Assembly (NCBI GenBank): GCA_024362935.1
Contig: JANCRA010000006.1
Span: forward strand, 33,845,924-33,909,923
Source: Setophaga petechia
Lineage: Eukaryota; Chordata; Aves; Passeriformes; Parulidae
Direction: 5' to 3'
DNA: 64,000 bases
Shown: one piece after another, positions 56,616 to 64,000 of the stretch
Numbering within the stretch: the first letter of the stretch is position 1
How the letters are laid out: every line of letters begins with the position of its first letter
Translations under genes and position numbers: made by a program
The notes under the pieces: model-generated
What the model saw: the letters and a program-made list of their open reading frames with translations, nothing else
The model's database searches: none
Told to the model about the DNA's origin: nothing

Positions 56616-57095
56616 GACATTTGTCATCCACGGCGCCAAACCGAACACCTGGTACATCCTAGGTCTTCCTTGTGTTTCATGTGTTTTTATTTCATATTTA
56701 TGTTATCACAAAAAGCGAGGACCGAGCAAATGGGATTGGTTCCCACTATTGCTGCGTGGAGGCTTTTTACAGGTTACTGTATTTGTTATATTTTTTTCAC
56801 CCCAAGCTTGGCTTTTCCCATCCTTTTTCCATGTCTGCTACATTGGGTGTACCCAGGAGGACTGGGTTCCTCAGCAGGGGTCTTAGGAGTTGCTTTAATT
56901 CTGGTTTTTCTGAAGGTGAATAGAAGTGTGCTATTGAAACAGCTCTTTTCTCTCCTGAAAAGCTTTCCATCTACGACCACCCATACATCTATGTGTTTTA
57001 ATCATGTAGTCAGAAGGTTTTTACTTTCTAAGCCAAAACCTGTAGCAGATGACTGCTTTGTGTCTGTGAGAAGTGGCATTTGTGCTGGAGAGCTG
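56616..57095 (+). repeat. Diverged direct duplication, copy A
   Basis: It aligns by eye with 62366-62850 over about 480 bases. Shared words include TGGTTCCCA(C/T)TATTGCTG(C/T)GTG and GGGTTCCTCAGCAGGGGTCTT, with TGTGTCTGTGAGAAG near the end. Both copies keep an ETFVI-encoding start in frame. Not a recognised element. Confidence 0.75.
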
Positions 57096-57099
57096 CAGG

Positions 57100-58735
57100 T
57101 GGGAAGAAAAGATGGATTAAATGTGCCCTGGGGATGGATGGGCATGGGAGGAAACACTTGCACAGAAAGGTGAGTGATGATTCCAGAGGAAAAATGAGAG
57201 GTGATTGCTTCCTATCCATGGGGGCTTTCCTTTGGAATGATTGATCAGACAGTGTATGGAAGCAGAGAGCAGCTTCTGGCTATTTCTGCTCTGTAAACTT
57301 CTCTCTGGCTTCACAGGTCCATGCTGGAGAGTGGGAGAAAGGTCCCTGCTGTTTGCCGTGTTCTTGGTGGGCAGAGAGCTCTGACCTTGGCCAGATGGGC
57401 TGGTGAGTATTGAATCAATCCCTGCCTCCTCGTGAACAAGTTATTTTAAGGAGTCATCACCAGGGACCGCTTTTAGCCAGCTTTAGTTCAGGTTTCTGAG
57501 TGTTTTGATCTTGACATTGCTGAACCCTCAGGTTTGCTGAATTAGAGCTCTTACCTGTATGGCCCATGAAATGTCCTGGAAGCTGGTTGGTGTCTTGGTG
57601 CTCCTGTTGTGTTCATTTGGGCTGTGCTTCAGGCTTCTCTCCCGGGCTCTTGCAGTTGCTGTATCTCTTGGATGCTGTGCAGGACAGAATCAGGCAGCCA
57701 AACCTCAGGTTCACCTTCTCCCTGACCCTCCCACGTTGCTCTTGTGGCACAGCAGATGCTGAAGCCAGGTACTGGAACTTGCTGCGTGTGTCAGTGCTGG
57801 GGTGAACAACAGAGCCTTGGGGAGTGTTGATCTCCTCACCTGCTTTATGCTTGTGCACCCTTGACTGAGCTTTAAGTTCTGGGGAAGAGAAGGGGAGGCT
57901 GGGCAGCAATCGAGGGAGCCTCAGAGCAAAGGCCTTCTGCAGTTGCTGGGCTGCTCTCCCAGCTTGGAACACTGCACACTCGCTACAGTTTCCACGGATT
58001 ATCCTCTGTGGTTGTGGATTGGGAAAGTTGCCAGGGTGTCCAGTACAGAGCATGGTCACACTATGAGGTTTTCTGACACTACAACACTCCCACTCCAAGA
58101 AACTTCCCTTTCAAGGACTGTAATGGAACAAAAGCTATGAAAGAAATAAAATTCCAAGAGGGAAAACAGTTTGCAAAAAAAAAGTCCACATGGGCCTGGA
58201 TGCTGATCCCTATTGCTGGTCAGCGAGAGCATCTGACAGGTCAGGTTTCGAACTGCTTTATTTAACAGGAAACCTGTTTGCTCCTTCTTGTGAGTGGTAT
58301 CATTGGCTTTGCATGGGCAAAGCCACTCCAGATTTTCCAGCTAAGAAAAGAGTTAGGGAACTCCTTTAAAACTAGTCCTGGAGGTACCGAGCAACTTGTC
58401 TTGGTAATACTGTGGAGAAATAGAAGAATATCTGTTCTGATTTTTCTCTCATCTTTCTTCCACAGCTGTTTCTGTATTCCTGACTTTCCTTAACATCCAG
58501 GACACGTGGCTTGGAGCACAAGAGCTGGATATGTCACTTACCTGTGTCAGGTTGGTGTAGGTTACAAATTACAGGGTGACTTGGAAAATTGGAAACAAAG
58601 GGAAAAAACTGTTATGTCTCTTAGGAAAAAAATAGACTACATCAGGGCATTAATTCAGGGGACTAACACTTCATCTTTAACGTTCTTTTGTGTTCTGCCC
58701 TCAACACCATGAGTGGTGAAAGCCTCCTGAGCAGT
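57100..58735. other. Unassigned region with one candidate exon
   Basis: A segment at 57317-57402 is bounded by TGGCTTCACAG and GGCTG/GTGAGT, good acceptor and donor matches, and is open in at least one frame. No partner exon or known domain was found. The rest shows nothing I can support. Confidence 0.25.
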
Positions 58736-58736
58736 T

Positions 58737-59470
58737 CTCACACACACAGAAGGACTGGGTTGGAAGAGACCTTAAAGATCTTCGGGTCCAACCCATGCCC
58801 TTACACCTCAACTAAACTATGGCACTGAGTGCCACAGCCAGTCATTTTTTAAGCACATCCAGGGATGGTGACTCCACCACCTCCCTGGGCAGACCATTCC
58901 AGAACTTTATCACCCTTTCTGTAAAAAACTCTTTCCTAATATCCAACCTGTATTTCCCTTGGTGCAACTTAAGACTGTGTTCTCTGGTTGTGTCAGTGCT
59001 GCCTGGTGAAAGAGCCCAACCTCACCTGTCTACAGCCTCCTTTCAGGAAGAGGTGAATGGTAAGAGTGGTAAGGTCACCTCTGAGTCTCCTTTTCTCCAG
59101 GCTGAACAGCCCCTGCTCTCTCAGTGGTTTGTGTTCCAAGCCCATCACCAGCCCTGCTGCCCTTCTCTGGACATGCTCCAGCGTCTCAACGTCCTTCCCA
59201 GCCTGAGGGGCCAGAATTGGACACAGCACTCCAGGTGAGCCCTCACCAGTGCCGAGCACTCACAGGTGGTGAATGACCTCCCTGCTCCTGCTGGCCACAC
59301 CATTCCTGATGCAGGCCAGGAGCCATTGGCCTTCTTGGCCACCAGGACACACTGCTGGCTCATGCTCAGCCGGCTGTCACCAGCACCCCCAGGTCCCTTT
59401 CTGCCTGAGCACTGTCCAGCCACAGCGTCCCCCACCTGTAACGCTGCGGGGGATTATTGTGGCCTCATAT
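58737..59470 (-). mobile_element. CR1 LINE 3' region, minus strand, about 730 bp
   Basis: On plus it carries GGGTTGGAAGAGACCTTAAAG, CATCCAGGGATGGTGACTCC, CTCTTTCCTAATATCC, TCTCCAGGCTGAACAG and GTCTCAACGTCCTTCC in order. This is the reverse complement of the CR1 3' end and adjoining coding sequence, one of the longest CR1 pieces here. Frames are broken. Confidence 0.9.
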
Positions 59471-60480
59471 AGACCTACCTTGCTTTGACCTCATTTGCTC
59501 AAAAAAATCAGTATTTTATTACTATGTGCAAACTCAGGGAGAAGATTTTATTCAACACGGGACATTAAAGCTCCAGCTTCCCTTTTCTTGAACAGTTTGA
59601 GAGACAATATTACTTATGTAATTTTTATTACAGACATTTTTATCTTTTTGAAGAACTAGAAAGACTGTGCATATGTGTGCTCTTAATATTCATCCTCTCT
59701 CTAATACAGGATGGGGGAAAAAAGAGCTTCATACAATGGGGTGTAAGTGCAAAGAATGAGGAGACAGAGGTTTAGTCATGATGATTTACTGTTTCTTGGA
59801 GAACCTGATTGATTTCATGATATCAAAACCAGTATGAATAGAAGACTGGACTTAGGAATCATGACAATCTTGGGTTTAAAAAGCTTGAGTGGCACTTCAA
59901 GACATTTATATCAGACCTAGTTTATTTTTATTACCCTTTTTTTAAATTTAAAAAAAAGCCCTGATCCATTGCTGCTGCTGTCATGTGTGACAAAAACCCA
60001 TCTTCCCTCTGCTGGGACCAGGTGAGAGATGGAACTAAACCCCAAAGGATTTTCTGCTCAATGATTATAAGTGAGTTTTATTGGGAACTCTCTGCAAAAT
60101 CACATCCATTGTTCTTCAATGTGGCCATGAAAGTAGTTGAGCATGGCAGTCCAGATCTGCAAACATGCAGTGCCAGAGCAAGAACCTTTGGAATGTAAAC
60201 CAGAATTTATTCAATTGAATCACGACTGTGTGCTGTGCCCAGGTCCTTTATACAAATTGTGTATGGGGAAAAACCAGAACTGCACATTGCTTGGAATTTT
60301 GGGAGGGTTAAATAAAAACGAGATGCAAATGAGGGAATTGCTTCTACATGTAAATATTCTTGTCCTAAAGGAGCCATCAGCTCTGTCCTGAAAGTTGAGT
60401 TAAAATTATATTGATTTTAAAAACCCGCAAACCTTTTAGAGGCTGCAATTTGTGTCCATAGAATTCCTAGGGGCTGCCGT
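59471..60480. other. Unassigned sequence
   Basis: A mostly AT-rich kilobase. Short ORFs without motifs. No repeat family recognised. Confidence 0.3.
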
Positions 60481-60496
60481 CAGGAAATCTGTGAGC

Positions 60497-61165
60497 CGAA
60501 TCTGGCTGGGCTCGGCCGAGCCGAGCCGAGCTCTGCCGAATGGCCGAACCTAGACGAGTGTAGCCGATAATAGCCGTTAATAGCCGAAGAGCCGAGTGTA
60601 GCCGATAATGGCGAGTGTAGTCGAAGAGCCGAATCTGGCCGAAATTTTCCGAACCGAGGCGAGTTCAGCTGAACAGAACCGAACGTAGCCGCGTTCAGCC
60701 GAACACAGCTGAGGTCAGCGGCACCAGTCGGAGATCAGCCGAACTTCACGAGGTCGGCAGAACCGAAGCGAAACAAACAGAATTTTACGAGCCCAGCCGA
60801 ACCGAACCGAGTTCCGCGGAAGCCAGCCTCCTGCTCTCATTACCATTAATTAGCGCGTGTGCAGTCACTGCCTAATGAGGTCCTGTCCCACCCCGCGCTC
60901 CCGGTGTTACCCGTGCGATGGCCGGGCCGCCCGCGGGACACGGCAGCAGGAGAGCCCGAGCTGTGCGTGTTTAACGTGAGGCGGGGCCTCGGCCCTGCCC
61001 ACCCCGCCCTCAGGGAGCCGAACGGAGCCGAGCTGCGCCGAAGAGGAGAATCCTGCTGAATGCAACCGAGTCTAGTCAAGTTTAGCTGGTAATAGCTGAA
61101 TTTAACCGAGAAGTCGAGTCTAGACGAGTGGGTCCGAACCGAGGCAAGCTCTGCCGGGTGCTCAT
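60497..61165 (+). repeat. CCGA-motif-rich CpG tract
   Basis: By eye about 20 CCGA words fall in roughly 300 bases (60507-60812) and about seven more in 61017-61145. They mostly occur as GCCGA or ACCGA on the plus strand, in short repeated phrases such as GAGTGTAGCCGATAATAG. A 200-base CpG-rich segment without the motif lies between. It is a degenerate, strongly strand-biased array. I do not recognise it. Confidence 0.75.
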
Positions 61166-61215
61166 CCTGGGCAGGGTGGGGCGCCGGGCCGGGCTCGGGG
61201 TGGAGCCGGGGCTCT

Positions 61216-61505
61216 GTGAGGTTTCCCCTCCTGTCCCTCTCTCTACCTCTCATTCCTTCTCCCCGTATTCGCCTTCCTTCTCTCTTTCCCCCCCATTTCC
61301 CTCTCCCCCCCAAACCCGGCTTCTTCCTGTCCTGTCCCTACCCCGCTATTCCCTTCTATTCCTCCTCTCTCCCTTCTCTGTCCACCGTCCCTCTTCCCCC
61401 CCTCCCAGCCTTTCCCTTTCCCCTCCCGCGTTCCTCCACAGCCCGACCTCCCTTTCTCATGCCCTGCTCTCGCTCCTCTCTTCCCGTGCCCCCTTTCCTT
61501 CTTTG
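61216..61505. repeat. Homopyrimidine tract, about 290 bases
   Basis: The plus strand is almost entirely C and T with few purines. Such polypurine/polypyrimidine tracts can form triplex DNA. The 137- and 208-codon ORFs through it are Ser/Pro/Leu composition artefacts. Confidence 0.8.
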
Positions 61506-61745
61506 CCCCGCAGCCGCGGGGCTCGGGGTGCCGGAGAATGAAGCCCCGAGGGCCGGAGCCCGGCGCCCCTCGGCCCTTGCGGGAGTCCCCGCACGGGGCC
61601 GGAGGCTCTCGGCGGATCCCCCGCGCCGCTCAAACAGCCCGACAGCGCCGCACCCGCGGCTTTCCCGGCATCGCGCTGAGAGCGGCCCCGCTCTGTGCCG
61701 TGCCGTCCTTGCAACTCCCCCTTTCTGCCCCTCGCCTGTGACAGC
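61506..61745. promoter_or_regulatory. CpG island
   Basis: A CpG-dense block directly follows the pyrimidine tract. It could be the promoter of the sequence at 62250-62850; overlapping ORFs on both strands are not convincing. Confidence 0.4.
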
Positions 61746-62254
61746 GAGGCTGGGAAGGAACTTCAACACTTCTGGAGGCTGTCCCCCACTTTCTTGTTGC
61801 GGCAGAATCCCTTTCTGTGGGGATATACATATGGAAAGGTAGAAAGGGCTTGAAGGAAGTGCTGCGCTGCAGCAGGGCTGTTGGACTCGTTCTGTGCCTT
61901 CTTTGGGGGTCAGGAAAAGAGGGTGAAGACTCGGGGCTCCGATGCCGTTGGGGGCACCCCAAGGTCCCCAGGACAGGGAGCCCCACTGCGGGGCAGGTGG
62001 GTGGCGGGCGAGGGGGGTCACGCTGGGGGCCGTCCCCCAGAGGGACCCAAAGCTGCCACAAAATTCACAGGGAGGGTGGGTCTAGAAAACTGTCAAGTTT
62101 TTCGGTTTCATAGGTATTGGTAAAGAATAGGAATTTATCTCTAAATTCATTTGCAAAGAACCCCTCTATCTACTTACTTGTATACAGGAATGTAGGAAAC
62201 TTTGACTAGAAACGGGTAGTAGTTTTGAAAATATTGCTGTAACGTTTTTATCTA

Positions 62255-62430
62255 GGAATGAACCAAGCAAGTGCCCTGAAACCATCAGAACAGCTGCAGG
62301 GGCTGAAGGGAATGGAAAGGGCTCTCTGGCACCTTCTGCCACCGTTCTCCACCAGTCGTTGGAAGAGACGTTTGTCATTGAGACTGCCAAAATAAAGACC
62401 TGTAAAATCCCAGCTCTGCCTTGTGTTTAA
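62255..62430 (+). other. Candidate coding exon at the start of duplicate B
   Basis: Following a TTTTTATCTAG acceptor, an open frame of about 58 codons runs through ETFVIETAKIKT to a stop near 62430. The duplicate A frame also reads ETFVI..AK.NT. Conservation of the frame in both copies hints at coding, but no start, donor or family is identified. Confidence 0.3.
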
Positions 62431-62850
62431 TGTGTTTTTACTTCATAGATAAGTCATTACAGAAAACAAAAGAAAGAAGAAATGTGACTGGTTCCCATTA
62501 TTGCTGTGTGAAGGCTTTTTTTAAAGGCTGGTGTATTTATGTTCTCTTTTTCCACTCCAAGCTTGACTTTTCCCCTCCTTTTTCGAGGTCTGCTGCCTTG
62601 GGTGTCCCAAAGAGGGCTGGGTTCCTCAGCAGGGGTCTTCGGAGTTGGCACTGATTCTGCTTTTTCTAAAGGTGTGCTACCAAAATGACTGTTTTCTCCA
62701 CTGGAAAGCTTTCCCTCAATGACCATCAATACACGTTTGTGTTTTAATCGTGTAACCAGACAGACTGAGAGTAACCAACACCCGTAGTAGATTTCTGTTT
62801 GGTTTGTGTCTGTGAGAAGCGGGTTGTGTGCTGGAGAGAGAGAGGCGCTG
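62366..62850 (+). repeat. Diverged direct duplication, copy B
   Basis: Partner of 56616-57095, offset 5.75 kb, with similarity I estimate by eye at roughly three quarters of positions. It ends where the 40-bp minisatellite begins. Confidence 0.75.
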
Positions 62851-62863
62851 TTGGAGAGTGGCA

Positions 62864-63215
62864 ACAGCGCCAGGTGCGAGTGTGAGGATGATGGGGGCTC
62901 GGGACAGCGCCAGGTGCGAGTGTGAGGATGATGGGGGCTCGGGACAGCGCCAGGTGTGAGTGTGAGGATGATGGGGGCTCGGAGCAGCGCCAGGTGTGAG
63001 TGTGAGGATGATGGGGGCTCGGAGCAGCGCCAGGTGTGAGTGTGAGGATGATGGGGGCTCGGAGCAGCGCCAGGTGCGAGTGTGAGGATGATGGGGGCTC
63101 GGAGCAGCGCCAGGTGTGAGTGTGAGGATGATGGGGGCTCGGAGCAGCGCCAGGTGCGAGTGTGAGGATGATGGGGGCTCGGAGCAGCGCCAGGTGTGAG
63201 TGTGAGGATGATGAG
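62864..63215. repeat. 40-bp minisatellite, about nine copies
   Basis: The unit is CAGCGCCAGGTG(C/T)GAGTG, then TGAGGATGATGGGGGCTCGG. Copies differ mainly at the C/T position and at GGGA/GGAG. Because 40 is not a multiple of three, the 187-codon antisense ORF through it repeats only every 120 bases. Confidence 0.92.
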
Positions 63216-64000
63216 GGGCCGGCTTCTGCCGGGAGGAGGCTGTTTTAGGGGGAGGGTTTGCTTCTGCTCCCTTTTGCATGGAGTTGCTGAGCAGAGGGGT
63301 TTATGGGGGGTTCGCAGGGCTGTGTCATGGTAGGACGGTGAGAGCTTCTCACAGCGTCTAGGGGGACAACTGGGTACGCGGATACGCGGAGCATCGCTTA
63401 AAGGAAGTGCCGAGGGACAAACCTTTGTGCTGGGAAGCAGCAGCCAAACGGGTGAGCCCGTGTGGATTTGTAGCTTTTCTCCTTTCCCTTTTCAATTTCA
63501 TCTTGCCAGTCCCTCCCTGGTGCCTCCAAAAAAAAAAAAAAAAAGAAGAAAAAGGCATTGGGAAGCAACTCCTCTTCCATTATTGTTTGGGTTTGAACTG
63601 GGGGGGAGAATCCCCCTCCAATTGTGGTTTTGCAGGTATTGCTTGAAGGAAAACGTGCTTTTTCCAGGGTGTTAGGGGTATCACAGGGGTGTCAAGGAAT
63701 CCTTTTGTTCCATTTTAAATGGAAGGGGAAAAATATTGTCGTTGTATTATGTGTATGATTTGAGGGTAGCCCCCCCATTTTCGTCATCCTAAGGTTTAAA
63801 TTGACGGAACAGCCCTGTTGTCCGTCCTTTTAAAGGGTTTGAATTGAGGTGAAAATCCCTCTTTCACAGTGATTTGAGGACAATCCCTTTTTCTGCTATT
63901 ATAGGGGATTAAAGTTTTTATTTTGGGGTTCGTTTCGGTGGGTTTGAGGTAGTGTCCTGTAGTTAATTGGTGAGGTTTTTAAAATGTTTATAATTGCATT
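63216..64000. other. Unassigned right end
   Basis: A possible donor-like AACGG/GTGAGC at 63451 follows a CpG-containing stretch. Later sequence has G- and T-rich short motifs (AATCCCT, TTTGAATTG). No gene is called. Confidence 0.3.

Noticed and set aside
55878..56657. 259- and 212-codon minus-strand ORFs over the CpG island
   Set aside because: Low CpG-island stop density explains them; plus strand is equally open and there is no recognisable protein.
61128..61842. 137- and 208-codon plus ORFs
   Set aside because: Translation of a pyrimidine tract giving Ser/Pro/Leu/Phe runs; no supporting features.
62716..63279. 187-codon minus-strand ORF rich in His, Pro and Ser
   Set aside because: It is the shadow of the 40-bp minisatellite; length and repetition follow the tandem array, with no start context or domain.

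Overview
This window is vertebrate nuclear DNA, almost certainly from a songbird (passerine). The evidence is avian CR1 LINE fragments, a tRNA-derived SINE with a CR1-like tail, many young and old LTR elements of types seen in passerines, an olfactory receptor of the bird-expanded OR14-like class, and a four-exon CENPA gene. Several GC-rich minisatellite stretches suggest a gene-dense, GC-rich small chromosome. No bacterial operons, CRISPR arrays or conventional tRNA/rRNA genes are visible.

Layout. 1-3720: an LTR-like GC-rich block, then a decayed env-type retroviral region, its polypurine tract and a complete LTR. 3721-7420: an olfactory receptor pseudogene in OR-cluster-type flanks. 7423-15229: a complete but decayed class III (ERVL) endogenous retrovirus on the minus strand, with two younger LTRs nested in it. 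15230-17589: a GC-rich orphan segment, a plus-strand ERVL pol fragment and a satellite-like repeat with an internal inversion. 17590-25356: a young class I endogenous retrovirus with nearly identical LTRs; it lacks env and carries a cysteine-rich ORF between pol and the 3' LTR. 25357-29400: the satellite resumes, followed by a SINE and a decayed retroelement.

30245-33420 holds the best intact host gene, CENPA, on the minus strand. Its four coding exons splice in frame to 126 residues. It has a poly(A) signal and a promoter with CRE, CCAAT and a CDE-4nt-CHR cell-cycle element. 33540-44620 is mostly repeats: LTRs, CR1 and ERVL fragments, an LRR (Toll-like receptor type) pseudogene, a 30-bp minisatellite and a promoter-like CpG segment. 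48427-54382 is an FCGBP-like (von Willebrand D/C8/TIL) mucin-type gene broken by nonsense codons and by an LTR inside an exon. 54590-55900 is an AT-rich higher-order tandem repeat. 55900-64000 has three CpG-rich blocks, one of them a striking tract packed with CCGA motifs. It also contains a pair of diverged direct duplicates 5.75 kb apart, a CR1 element and a 40-bp minisatellite.

The host genes do not form a functional unit: CENPA acts at centromeres, and the OR, LRR and FCGBP-like loci are relics. The dominant process in the window is repeated LTR-element insertion into a GC-rich locus. All identifications were made by eye from motifs, splice signals and repeat comparison; no database search was run.
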